Shown in pieces: positions 27,401-39,907 of a stretch of DNA of 64,000 nt; positions within the stretch are counted from its first letter, which is position 1, and each line of letters begins with the position of its first letter. The stretch covers positions 30,322,501-30,386,500 of the forward strand of contig NC_079879.1 in assembly GCF_029227915.1 (NCBI RefSeq). The letters run 5' to 3'. The notes beneath the pieces were generated by a model. That model was not told where the DNA came from. It saw nothing but the letters and a program-made list of their open reading frames with translations, and ran no database searches. This DNA is from Hydractinia symbiolongicarpus (taxonomy: Eukaryota; Cnidaria; Hydrozoa; Anthoathecata; Hydractiniidae). Both the position numbers and the translations under genes were made by a program.

Positions 27401-30116
27401 TGACGAAGCATAAAGAAAATATGAAGTCAAGTTATGAATGACATGGCGCCTAATCAATTAGTCAATACAATGAAGTGCTACTTAAACAAAACATTAAAAA
27501 AGCAAATGAATGAATGTATTTTATATGTTTTATATCTTGTACAAAATATACCAGAAAAATAATTTTACTTGTATATTTCATTAAAATTTTTTTGGTAACA
27601 CAACACTTCCGCTTCTGTATTGCACGGTAATTTCGCCAAATTCTTTTTTTAGCAAAAGCTTTTTTTATTGCAAAATGCATGGCCTAACTCAAGTTAAAAC
27701 ATGATGTTGAGAACTAGAATGTTTTCATGTCATCGTTTCAAGAGTGTGCGGACAGGTTTGCCTACTTCAATTCTAAAATTAAAACTTTGTTATTAGCTCC
27801 TTTTTAACAGTAAATATTTTAAAATTAAGTTTATGTGGTTTAAAATTGAAAGTCAGAAATAAATATTAAAAGTTAATAACAAAAGCTAATTTTTTACCTT
27901 TTAAGAAGGTCTCTACTTTTCCCATTTCTTCCAAAAGATGCATAAATATATTCTGCGTGCTCATAGTGGACTTTCCAGTTAAAATAATATCTACTTTGCA
28001 GGTAAATACGTGTTTTTAAGTTATGACCAACTTTAATTAGACAGCAAAGTCTATTTAGCTAAAGTGTCTCATTGATAAACAAAATCTTTTCAACCGAAAG
28101 ATTTCAAAACGTCAAACCACACTGTCTCAAATTCTTCACTCTCTTAATCTGTATCAAAAATAAATATAAGAATAAATAAATAAATAATAAAAATAGTCGC
28201 TTTGTATTGAAAGGAAGTTCCAGGCAACAACAAAGATGTGAACTGTCCATCAAACTCGCAGTGAGTTGAATTCATAAAAACGTTTTGAAAATGTTGTAGA
28301 GGAGACAAGGGGGAGGGGAGTTTAAAGCTTAAGCAAATCTACTGTGTACATAGATATCTTGTTTTAACAAAAGTAGTACAAACTTTATTCAGTAAAACAA
28401 ATGTATTTATTTAATACCATCACAAAAAACACACAAGGAGGAGACTCATCATTATCACTTTCCTCCCTTTCAAATAAGATTCTATTTCTTTAAATAGATT
28501 TTTCTAATTTAATTTTTATGATTTTAATTTTGTATGCAAATATTGGCGTGGTCTTAGTAGGGTGATGTTTAAGTAATAAATTAAACAACTCTTGACCCCT
28601 CTTTTTTGAATAGCGTTTCTTGCTCTCTACAAACATTGATTTGTTGTGGGAATATCAATTAATTTAAGGATGGATTTGTCCGCAAATCATATTTTAAACA
28701 AATTTATTGGAAATACTTTGTTTACTTTTATTTTTCTACAAGCGAATGGTTTGTTTGTTTGTTTGTTTTAATTTCTGTTGTTTCATGAAAGATTCATTTG
28801 TTTATTGTTGTCGTTGGTTTACTTTGTCAACGAATATAATGCAAGTCGTGACGTAATAGAAACAAAGACGACGAAATCTAAACAACGGAAATGGTGAGGT
28901 AAATAAATCAATAAAAACAAGAAGAAGAGAGTTTCGATGGAGAATTAATTAACCTAACAATTAAATATTTGACCTCGAAACTTTTTTTATTGTTTTTCAC
29001 CCTTGCATCACAGAACAAGGGTGTTCTAAGCAAACTTTAACAATTAGTAACAATTCAATTTTTTTAAATTAGGTAAATGTAAATCAGTTCTCTTAAATGT
29101 ACCTCCTTGATTTTTATAAGAAGATAGTTTAAGAAACCCTAAGGCTCAATTTCATTCAAGAATTCAGAAACTCTTATAACACAATAAGAACAGTTTTTGC
29201 GACATTTGAGGTTGTATTGGAGTAGAAAATTTAGACTCACAACAATTTGAATGGTCATTTTTATAGTGCTAAATTTTAACCTGTGTTAATTGATTAATCG
29301 ATAAGTCGATAAGTTGAAGATCTAAAAAACCAAAAAACTAAAATTATGTGATAATTATTTGGATAATTGCATCTTGGGATACCAACTTCTGTTTATTCTT
29401 ACTTCAAGGGCATTTTCGGCCAAATGTTTAGGCCATTGGAAATTATATGACGCAAATTTGTTATCCCAAGTCAAAAAACGCAGAAGTCTCGAAATTAGTG
29501 ATTTATACTACAATTTGCATATACATGCATACGACGAGGTTCTCGTAGCTATTGTAAACAGATATATATATCCAAGATTTTAAAATTGTTTATGATTTTT
29601 TCTAGGATTGAGTTTTATTTAAATCATTGCAGTGTAGTGTTGGGTAGTCCCTGATACTATTTGTCATGCTCTAGCTTATTAGATGTGATGGCTACTTTCA
29701 TATGTTTTGCTTTCTTTTGAGTTATTTTTCGAACTTTTTTTTCGTTCCGAGTGGCTCATTTTACATTGTTTTCTTCTTATACATATCTGGTTTTAAGTGT
29801 TTTCAGTTTAAATAGTGTTTTTAACCTGCCTTTTTAAAAATTATATATACATTAACTAACTTTTGACGATCTTCTAACTTATTTATTTAAACTACAATAA
29901 CATTTGGTGTTTTCGTTCTTCTTAGGTGTACCATGAAGGTAGAAAAATTTCTACCATCATGGGTGTACGAACAGTTTTTGGATATCCTGATTTCTTGAAG
30001 CAGTAATGGAAGAAGATTTTTTTGATTACTAATAATAAGAGAAAGAAAAAGAGAATTGAGAAGAGGAAGATTTTTTCTAGCAAATAAACTGATTTTGGAT
30101 TTTCGCGAAAGTTTTT
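24444..30116. other. intergenic region upstream of the NK2 gene
   Basis: No coding region supported. The part next to 24,443 should hold the NK2 promoter, but no clear core promoter element stands out. A hairpin (arms like GGTAGAAA and TTTCTACC) lies at about 29,926-29,968, just before the LINE remnant. Confidence 0.6.
29926..29968. repeat. imperfect hairpin upstream of the LINE remnant
   Basis: GTGTACCATGAAGGTAGAAA and TTTCTACCATCATGGGTGTAC are near reverse complements separated by two bases. The pairing suggests a small fold-back repeat. Confidence 0.6.
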
Positions 30117-32456
30117 TTATGCGAAATTTACAATTACACTTTAATTGACCACGTGTTATCTAATATAAATCTAGATGATAAAACAAGTGCAGGTATCATA
30201 AAGACTGATATCTCGGACCATTTTCCAATTTTTGTGATCACGCGATCTCAGCAAGTGAACCGTAAATCAGACTCGCAAATAATATATAAAAGAAATATAA
30301 ATGACAAACAATTGCAATTTTCAAAGAAAAATTAAGTAACGTAGATTGGTCCTATATCAAAAACATAAGTGGTGCAAACATAGCCTACAACGAATTTTTT
30401 TAAATTATTTCTCTCATTATATGATAAAACATTTCCAATAAAAGAAATAAAAGCAAAATCTAAATCTTTACTAAGTCCGTGGATGACAAGAGGGCTCATA
30501 AAGCCGTCAAAGCAGAAACAAAAATTATACGATAAATTCCTTAAAAAGAGAACTATGTTGAACGAGGATAATTATAAAGCATATAAAACCTTATTTGAAT
30601 CTATTAAACTAAAATCACAAAAACAACACTATGCAAATCGACTAAAACACTATCAGTTTGACATTAAAAAAACATGGCAAATTATTAAAGAAGTTATTGG
30701 GAATAAAAAGACAGTAAGTTCATTCCCAAAGAGACTGATTTCAAAAGGTGAAGAAATAACAGACGCTAAAACAATAGCTGAAATTTTCAATAAATTCTTC
30801 GTTAATGTCGGACCTAAACTTGCATCAGCAATTCCTAACACTCAGCGAAAATTTGACGCGTATATAAACAGAAATCAAGAAAACATGAAGCAAGAAACAT
30901 TGACTGATAAAGAAATAACTGATGCTTTCCTCTCTCTTAAAATTAACAAAAGTCCAGGATATGACGATATCGGTTCGAATGTAGTTAAGAACTGTCAAGA
31001 TCAACTATTTGAACCACTAAAACACATTTTTTCGATATCTCTAAAAGAAGGTATTTTTCCCGAGCAACTAAAAATAGCACGAGTATCTCCAATTTTTAAA
31101 ACTGGAGACGACTCGTTACCAACAAACTTTAGACCAATATCCGTACTGCCTTGTTTCTCAAAATTACTTGAACGAATCATGTACAATAGATTATATAAAT
31201 TTCTTTTAGAGCATAACATTTTATATGAAAAACAGTTTGGATTTCAACATGCACATGCTACTGAACATGCAATTGTCCAACTTGTTGACCAAATACTCCA
31301 GTCATTTAATGAAAATAAATATACAATAGGTGTATTCATAGATTTATCAAAAGCCTTTGACACCGTAGATCACGAAATTCTAATAAAAAAACTCGAATTT
31401 TATGGTATCAGAAACATATCACTCAATTGGTTTCGTAGCTATCTCTCTCAAAGAAAACAGTTTATAAGCTATGAAAAAGGTAAAACTGACTATGAACACA
31501 TACTTTGTGGAGTACCTCAAGGCTCGATATTAGGTCCACTTTTATTTTTAATATACGTAAACGATTTGAAACGAGCTACAAAATTGCTCGATCCAATAAT
31601 GTTTGCAGATGACACAAATTTATTTTACTCTCATAGCAACATAAAGGATTTGTTCGATTCTGTAAATACGGAACTTATCGATATAAATGAGTGGTTCCGT
31701 GCAAACAAATTGTCTTTAAATATAAAAAAAACGAAATATACTTTTTTTCACAAATTTAGTAGAAGAGATCACATTCCTTTAAAACTACCAAAATTAGCAA
31801 TAAACAATATAGAAATTGAAAGGGAAACAGAAAGTAAGTTCCTTGAAGTAATCCTAGATCATAATATTACTTGGAATAAACATATTGAATTGGTAGAAAA
31901 CAAAATCTCGAAAAATATTGGTATTCTTTGTAGAGCTAAATCTATTTTGAACCAGATGTGTTTAAAAAACATATACTTCTCACTAATTCACTCGTACATA
32001 AACTATGCAAACATTGCATGGGCAAGTACACACAGGACCAAATTAAAACCAATTCTGAGCAAACAAAAACAAGCAACTAGGATAATTTAACACCAGGATC
32101 ATGGCACTCACTCAAGGCATTTAATGAAAGATTTAAAGGCGCTTAACGTTTATCAAATAAATATCTATCAACACTTAATCTTCATGTTTAAAGTTAAAAA
32201 TAAGTTAGCACCACAAACATTCCACAATAGTTTTGAGCTAATAAATCACAATTTTCCGACTAGATTTCGTGAAAATAATCTAAGGCAGCCAAAAATTGTT
32301 ACGCAGCGAACTAGTTTTGCTATATCTAAAAGAGGACCACGTCTATGGAATAACTTTTTAGACAGAGATTTAAAAAAGTTAACATCATTATGTGTTTTTA
32401 AGCAGTGTGGGAAAAATTTTATTGCGAAATTTGAAAACGAAGTTACTTTCTTTTAA
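30117..32456 (+). mobile_element. 5'-truncated non-LTR retrotransposon (LINE)
   Basis: The remnant starts inside the end of an APE-type endonuclease domain: a frame beginning with TLIDHVLSNI leads to the signature SDHFPIF at about 30,205. A full reverse transcriptase follows, then a C-terminal tail (32,124-32,456) with the GPRLWN motif often seen at the end of CR1/Jockey-like ORF2 proteins. All of the 5' half, including ORF1 and most of the endonuclease, is missing, as usual for LINE insertions. No clear target duplication or 3' tail was found. The clade is called CR1/Jockey-like by general appearance only. Confidence 0.85.
30483..32090 (+). pseudogene. reverse transcriptase domain of the LINE (disabled)
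   Basis: A 535-codon frame holds the reverse transcriptase that would copy the LINE's own RNA at a nicked target. Visible motifs include NKSPGYDDI (RT2 region), FRPISVLPCFSKLLER, VFIDLSKAFDTVDH (motif A, catalytic Asp), GVPQGSILGPLLFLIYVNDL (motif B region) and MFADDTNLF (motif C, the catalytic FADD box). It is separated from the endonuclease tail upstream (30,117-30,335) by a frame change between 30,335 and 30,483, and from the C-terminal tail by a stop at 32,088 with a frame change to the segment at 32,124. Three breaks plus truncation make it inactive. Confidence 0.9.
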
Positions 32457-34621
32457 ACAACAAAAAGGAATAATAACTCTCTACTCTAACGAAACTTAAG
32501 GGGGGGGCTTGGTGATAAGGCAAAATTGCTTTCTGCAAGCTCCAGTCAGTCTTTTAAACTTCATCGTATGGTTTGAGATCTTTATTTTACTAGCTGATGT
32601 ATGTATATATTTTCTATTTACTTTTAAACGATACGAACTTGTATATATAAACGAACTTGTAACTCTCTTTGACGAAAAAAAAAATACACACACACATACA
32701 CAGGTTACAATTCGCGAAAGTTTCTGCCCCTAAAGTAATACAAAATCCTTGTGAGGATTTTAAGGAAAGGCGTATTTAATAACAATGCGAGGGGTTTCAG
32801 CTGCACTGAAAACTTTGTGATAAGACACAGTCTACTTTACAGTTTGATGAAAAAAAAATAATATGTTGGCAGGGTAGGTTGAACATGACGAATTCTTAGG
32901 TGGATGTATATTACCGGTCAATAACACCAGTATAAGTGTGTGTAGTATCAGACACTTGCTGAAAGGTAAAAAAGCGAACATACACCCACACGAATGTAGC
33001 ACAAACTTTTCGGTATCGTTCTAGATTTATGAAATTAATTTATGAAATACAATGTTAGTGCTAGAATCAGAAGTAACATTTCCGTAAACTGTGGAAAAAA
33101 AGATTTTGTTTTCATTTTTACCGTTCCCTTACTTCTACTATCAGTGGCGCTACTTAAAATTAGAGATTAAACCTTAACTCTTCTTCGTTGATGATGGCTG
33201 GTCGTTGATTTCAATAAAAAATTTTCTAAATAAGGTAATGGATACGATTATGTTTCACAGCTAATCAAATTGATGCATTTTTATCACCTCACTGTTCAAG
33301 TGTGGAAGCTTCTGGAAGAATTTGACTGATGATATTTCTTACCTGAAATTGTACTCTCCATCCTCCGAAAAAGTTCTGGATATAAACAAACAAAACAATT
33401 TATCTAACAACCCCGTTCCCAGCGCCTGTTTTACTTTTCTATAATCGAACGTTCGTATCGCCGTTATGATGTCAGAAAAGATGTTACAACTGATGGGTAC
33501 ACTAAAGGCGAGAAGAAAGGTGCGTTAGACCAAGGAAAGTTGTTTTTTTTGTGTGTTACTATTATATATTACCATTTACCATCGAATAAAAAATTTGAAA
33601 ACCATAGTGGTTGCTGTTAAGGGCTATTTTGTTGTTAAGGGCTATTTTTTGTGAATTCCTTATTTCTAAAAAAAGTATGATGTTAATTTAGCGCGTCTTT
33701 TATTGCTCATATGTTCCTTTTTTTCCACTTGGTAAAAGAAAGAAACGGTAAGATGTGATCCATTTTTTTCTTAGCCACTAAGATTTTGTCAAAATTTTGT
33801 ACCGAGTAAAGTTTTTTTCTGACTTTATTTTAGTTTCTTTAGTCTTTTTGCCGATTTTTGCTTTTTCCTCTTTTTAGCAGGAACCAATACTTTATAAACT
33901 GAATAGGTATTCGAAATATTAGTGGGCAAAAAGTGACCATTTAGTCGGCAAAAGTAGGAAACTTTAGTGCAGGTGACTGATAATTTAATTGACCAAAAAA
34001 TTTTTTCCGATCTTTTTTCCGACATACTTATTGCCAGTAACTTTGCGTATTAAGTTTTCCAGGCTGTCACGAAAAACAGAAACTTCTGCATTTTTTAACA
34101 TTCTGTGCAAATCTAGAGTAGATTGTTCATTTACGTACAAACCTCTTAAATGAGTTTTCTACATTTTTCACGACAAGGACAGAATTGTGTTCTATATGTT
34201 GTAACATTACTTTATAAATTATTTGACAGAATTTTCAGGTCAGAGTTCTCGCTCATAATATTGAACTAAATCGAGGTGTGATGAAATATAACGTTTGACG
34301 TGGTTTGTTTTTCTTTAGTATTCGAAACATAGATAAAGATTAGCCAGACTCAAAGCGTTTTAATATAAACAATATTGAAACCATTGGCGAAATTTTTAGT
34401 TCCGATGCGTCTGCCCAAGAATTATGCAACACGGATAAAATTAACTTTGTTTCCAGGACCTTTTATTGCTTTTTTGATTTCAAAGACGGTGTGTGGAAAT
34501 CTTCAAAAAAGCGAAAAAACAATGGAAATAAGGTTTGGATGGAACATTGTATCTCCATGCACAAAAAAAATTCTGCTAAAATTTTCTTAATCGTCATGTT
34601 TATATTCGTGACACCAAATGA

Positions 34622-34716
34622 CAACTTTAATCCCAGGGCCTGTAGTATTTTTTTATTATAAGGATAAGCGTTTCATCCTCGTATCAAAAACGCTACAGAC
34701 CCTGGGATCGAGGTTG
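34622..34716. repeat. imperfect 24-bp inverted repeat, 47-base loop
   Basis: The left arm (34,622-34,645) has the core ATCCCAGGGCCTGTAG; the right arm (34,693-34,716) has CTACAGACCCTGGGAT. There are four mismatches. The size and structure suggest a small MITE or fold-back element. Confidence 0.65.
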
Positions 34717-36153
34717 ACTAGATGACGATTTTCGCAGGGCTGAACTTAAGAAGGATAGAAATAAGTTGGATGTCTTAAGATAAGTCTAGGAAATATTTTA
34801 TTTGTTTTTTCAAGTTGATAGCTAATATCCCTTGTTAAAGATTAAGAAAAAATGCAAATGATGTCATATTGTAGCATAGTTAAAAGGGTCAATCAAGGAC
34901 ACTAAAAATTAAAAATCATAATGTATCATTTTTTTATTTACTTAAGGAAACTATAACTACTTATCATTCGTTTATTCTTTCCCTTCCTCGTTATCCGTCT
35001 TTCTGTAACTGTATCTCTAACCACTTAATTTTTTGTAATAAATAGATTGTTTTCGCATCTGTTCTCGTCCTAAAACTCTTTGAGAAAGCCTCGAAAGTGT
35101 CGAGACTTATTTCGAAACTTTTCAATAGTTATTTTTACCCCCTTTCTCGATTGTTTTTGTACCTTAAAATTAACTAGGAAGTGATAAATCTTGATTATCC
35201 GGTCAACAAGTAGATTAAAATCGCTAAAGTAATTGGAAAGTTAAAGACAAATGAGCCTCTTAAAACGTTCATTAATAAATTATAACAAGTTTCACGTTCG
35301 CAATTATTTCAAAAAACTGGCAACATTTACCAACGGAATGCAATGACGTCATCAAGGTATCAAATTTCCCACAGCTCCAACATTTTACTTTACCGAAGTC
35401 ACCCAACATCACGTAGGAACTGACGACAAGCCGGATGAACAGTGTCGTATAATATGCTGCATGTTTCCTTCCAAACGTCACATAAAATTGATCTCCAAAT
35501 AAAAATTTGTCTACATGTCTGATTTTATTGAACCTTATCATCAACATTGCCACTCTTTTACAGCTCCAACAATTAATAAAATTGCCAGCTGACTGGAAAT
35601 TAGAAAAATTAAGGGAACATGAAATATGTTTCAGAAACCAGTCTAGTTTACTATTTATGGATGGATATAATTTAATTTATGTTTCTCACATTTGATTAAA
35701 CTTTAAATGCATATCCACAACTACAGTTTTTGTTTTGCCTGCTTGAATTTAAAATTAAAGTCGGAGCCGCCATCACGCTAAAAGGGCGTCAATTAATTGA
35801 TACAGGAAAAGGCACTTGAAAGGGATACTGAAATGATTAATTGGAGCGTAAAAATACAATACCCTTATTGCTGAAACCGAGCAACGGTAGATGTAATATG
35901 GTTTGTTTAGCAGTGGTGCGCGCTTCGTAGAAAAACAAAAGTATAGGCATTATTATAAAAAGCTCTGATAAGAACTAAAAACATCACTCAGTGCGATTTT
36001 TTCTCACGTAAAGCCACACACATCTAAATCGAAAGTGGGCTTAAGTGATGACATTTGCAAGTAGAAAGCTAACCCTTACGTTTTACATCTTTACATACGA
36101 GATGTCTGTCTCTGAGAGGGGGAAATAAGCTATAAAACTTTAAGTTATTTTCT

Positions 36154-36190
36154 GAGTCTGCCAAGTAACAAGGTGTTACTTGGCAGACTC
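36154..36190. repeat. perfect 17-bp inverted repeat, 3-base loop
   Basis: GAGTCTGCCAAGTAACA (36,154-36,170), AGG, then the exact reverse complement (36,174-36,190). It would form a very stable hairpin. No gene is adjacent. Confidence 0.9.
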
Positions 36191-36619
36191 ATTTGCTTGA
36201 CCTGTCCTAATTATTTGTGTTGCCTAAATTTGCCTGAAGAAAATTAAAAGATCTATTTTTTTTAAAATAAAAAAGACAATCTTGGAGGTAATTAGTCTCT
36301 CTGAAAGTCAAGGAGCTGAGAGATATAAATCGCTCTGTTCTAAATGTGTTTGCCATTCTAAAATTGTTTGTAGATGTGTATTTTAAGGACCAGAATAATA
36401 ATTTGTTACTTCATGTACTCCGTACAAGTGAAATTCTGGAAGTCATATATTAAATATATAGTAACTTAAATTCTAAAAAACGACCTAAGTTTAACGTGTT
36501 TATGTTTACGTTGTCAGTTGTGGATTGTACTGAGTTTTAGTTGTCTTCTTTGCAGCTTAACATTGCTCCAGACTTTTGATAATTTCTGTTACTTTGTCTT
36601 CCAATTGAAAAGCTTCCAG

Positions 36620-38112
36620 TTACTGTTACCGTTTTTTAAGCAATTCGTTCGATTATCTACTACTTTCTCCTCACTAATAGAATTTTTCCGTATTAATACC
36701 ATCTGCATCACCTATATCTTCACTGTCGTTGTTTACTTCTTCGGTATCATTTTTTTTAGCAACAGAATCTCTGTTTGCATTTCTTCCAGCACTTATTCAT
36801 ATAACGTACATTAAGAATTAAAATTTTTGGCGGAAAAACTTTTGTTATTTCAGCGCAAAAATTTTAGGACAAGTTTATAAAGTCAAAAAATGTTTGGGTA
36901 AGTCTTTTGAACGAATTTTAACCAAATTTCAAAAGTATTGATTACGGGAAATGACACAAAAAGAAGGCTAGAAGCATTTATAGTGTACATATATTCAATC
37001 AAGATCTAAAAAAGGGTCTTTAGGATCCAACTTTAAAGATAGAGCCTCAGACAAATGTGAAAATAACGAAAGTAAGAAGTTCAAAAACTGCAGTTTTTTA
37101 TTGATTTTTTAATCACCCTATATATATTTCTATGCACTGGTCCCTTTTTAAAAAAATTAAAAAAAACGCAAATTTTCGGACCAAAAAACTTTCGGCAGAA
37201 ACAAAACCCGAAAGTTTTTCCGTCCGAAAATTTTCGTTTCTAATGTATGATTCAGCATAATCATCTTGTTCTTTACATTTCAATACACTATCTTGTTTTG
37301 CAATTTTATTGTAGGAATCACCACCTTCGTCCTCAAGGATTTTTGCCATTTCGATATGAGGAGGGTAACCTGCATATTCCTTCTTGTTTTGCTCGTATAC
37401 CTGTGTTGTAATCCTATTTCGCAAGTAATTTATTACTTGGTTACAATTTAAATTATATATTTTCTTCTAACATCATGACAGCATTGATAACCCCTTTTCC
37501 ATTTCAAAAAGTTTCTCTTCTTATCTCGTTCTTGACCCTAGTGAGATAAGCAACAATGCTTGTTTTGTAAAGTAACAGAAGCTCTTCCTCTTTAATGTTC
37601 GATAATATTGTTGATTAAAAAGATACAATGCTCAGAATTGCTTTTTTGGTCTCACAACCTCTCAATTTCGCGTTGTAACGATTTAATTTGATATGTCAAT
37701 ATTCTTCAATTTTGATCTTCAAGGTGTTTTTTTTTTTTAAAAAAAACTGTTTTCCTTTAATTTTTGTCCTAATTTTCTAATCGTTTCAGCCAATTTTGTA
37801 TTTTGTAGATAAAATGCATTGTCTATCTTCAGAACCTCATTTTTCTTTGGTATGTTCTTATTTTCTTCGACCTGGACAAACTTTTGAATAGGAGTCTTCA
37901 TTCTCCTTGTTTTGTTTTCCAATTGCATGATATTTAAAACGCAGTGCTTGATTTTTCGATTTGTCCTTATATTTTTTGTTACTCCATGCTAATCGTCCTT
38001 TTGCATCTTCTATTGCTAACTCTTCAAACGTCCCGAATAATTGATTCTGGAACTCCTGTAGTCTAGTAAGTAGGATGTTAACAGATAGGACAAGGGGCGG
38101 GCAGACTTTCAC
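36620..38112 (-). pseudogene. possible decayed gene fragments (unrecognised)
   Basis: Several minus-strand segments have coding-like composition, rich in Glu, Lys, Asp and Asn: 38112-37858 (contains LFGTFEELAIEDAKGRLAW), 37928-37737 (LAETIRKLGQKLKE), 37424-about 37220 (AGYPPHIEMAKILEDEGG) and about 36,790-36,680 (KKNDTEEVNNDSEDIGDADG). They lie in order on one strand but in different frames without convincing splice sites. I do not recognise a family. They may be exons of an unrecognised gene, a dead gene, or chance. Confidence 0.25.
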
Positions 38113-39034
38113 GCATTATCACTACCAAATAAGCTTGGGCGTCAAAACCTCTTTCTCGTTGCTCATGTCTTTTCTGAGTTGTTGCAAAATTTTCTACTTT
38201 TTAAAAATCTTTTTATCCATCAAACGCTCGCATTTCTACGTAAATGTGTTCACTATGATACTCCTACCTATTCACAATTGATTTTTATTTTAGGAAAAAA
38301 TAATTAGGAAAAAAAAAAGTTTTGTTTTCATCCACAACAATACACCTTTCCCGAATTTCATAAATTATAATAATTATGACGTCATTCAAAATTTTATAAT
38401 GGTTCTGTGCTCAAATAAGGATATTCAGATTGAATACTAAATTATTATGACAAAAATGAAGTTTTTAGGGCAATATAATATTCTGGTTGAATTTAATTTG
38501 GAAAACGAGGCTATTCTTAGGAAGCTCGGCTATATGAAGGGTTTGACCGTAACGTTTAGTTGGAATTGAGGCACTTAACGAACAGAAATATTTACGAAAT
38601 TAGGTAATTTGTTATACTTTTTGCTAAGGAACTTAGGGATAAAAATCATTTTTAGTATCGACCTCTTCAATTGAGTATGGCATAATTAGGAAATTTGCGA
38701 AAGGTCTATTAACAACTGATTTAAGTAATTTTCTTTTTTCGGATAACAGATCTGAAGTGCAAGAATAAAAACTGCTACATCTGCGAAACATTTTATCAAA
38801 GAATGAAGTAACAAGGGGCGTGAACGACCGAAATATACATTTGATGATTCGTTCATTAGTTGTCTTTTCTTTTCATCTTTATTCTTTTTATATACTGCAG
38901 GAATGGTTTGATTTCTGTGACGTTAATAAACTCCATTTGTTCTTGAATCTCGAAGTTTTTTGCTGCCAAATCTGATCAATTTATCTCCAGTTGAATCGAT
39001 TGTTTCGTAAACTTTTCTCCAGATAATTGTTGCA

Positions 39035-39041
39035 CTGATGA
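39035..39041. repeat. left target-site duplication of the Polinton (CTGATGA)
   Basis: CTGATGA directly precedes the left terminal repeat and recurs at 55,174-55,180 directly after the right one. Polintons normally duplicate 6 bp; the seventh shared base is ambiguous with the element end. Confidence 0.85.
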
Positions 39042-39303
39042 AGAGATAGAGAAATATTCCTTCTGGCATAGTCGACGTCGACCAAAGGGAAATTCCCTAA
39101 AATGTTAGTAACCAACACAAAATAATATTAAATAATATTAATTATAATAATATTTCATGTAAGATACATGACGTCATCTACCAACACATAATAATATGAA
39201 ATGATAGATACATTAAATACTAACACAAAATCATATTAATGAATCATATGACGTCATGCGCAATAGCATATATGCTATTATACAGAATATGAGTAAAAAT
39301 TAT
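39042..39303 (+). repeat. Polinton left terminal inverted repeat
   Basis: It pairs with 54,891-55,173. The outer 70 bp are almost identical (start AGAGATAGAG; core TCGACGTCGACC and GGGAAATTCCC). The inner part diverges, with indels, up to GTAAAAATTAT. It holds two TGACGTCA palindromes (39,169 and 39,249). Confidence 0.92.
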
Positions 39304-39907
39304 CATGACCGTGCTAGAAATTTTGCTGATTGAAAAAAATATATACAAGAAGCCCTGGGGGCTCTAAGAATTTCCGCTTGCTACCAAAATATTTGATGAA
39401 AACCTGCTAATTCGTTGTGTTATTGTGCTAAACATTCGAGGAGGTTTGGTGCATGAACCTCTGAAGATAAAGCACACAAGTGACATTATATCTTACAACA
39501 AACGCAAACAAAACGAAACGTGTCATAATAAACTCACATTTTAAAATAAATTGCTAACAAAAAATACAGCCTATCATTCATGGTTGAAAGTCTTGCGATT
39601 GAAACGTTTATGGTCTAAAACGGCATTTAGTTGACAAAAAATCAAAATTTCGATGTCACCATTATGTTCAGCATACTTTTTTTGTTAACTTTGCCAATTT
39701 TTGTTAAAAATGAAGTAGTTTTAATTTTTGGACCAATTTTGTCCTAAAATAACATTTAAGGTGGCAAAAAATCAAAATTATTATGTCACCATTATGTTCA
39801 GCATACTTTTTTTGTTAACTGTGCCAAATTTTGTCAAAAACAAATACTAATTTTGTCCTGAAACGTCATTTAAATGAGTTCCCAGTAGTTAGGGAGCTTG
39901 GGACTAT
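39304..39907. other. Polinton left non-coding region with a 130-bp direct repeat
   Basis: No gene. A segment containing ATGTCACCATTATGTTCAGC then TTTTTTTGTTAACT occurs twice, starting at 39,653 and 39,783 (130-bp period, imperfect). It lies between the terminal repeat and the polymerase gene, where an origin or promoter could be. Confidence 0.7.

Larger units (their letters stand above)
32457..39034. other. intergenic region left of the Polinton
   Basis: No intact gene. It contains inverted repeats at 34,622-34,716 and 36,154-36,190 and weak coding-like fragments on the minus strand between 36.6 and 38.1 kb. At its right edge (about 38,950-39,041) is the left half of a mobile-element ORF interrupted by the Polinton. 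Confidence 0.6.
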
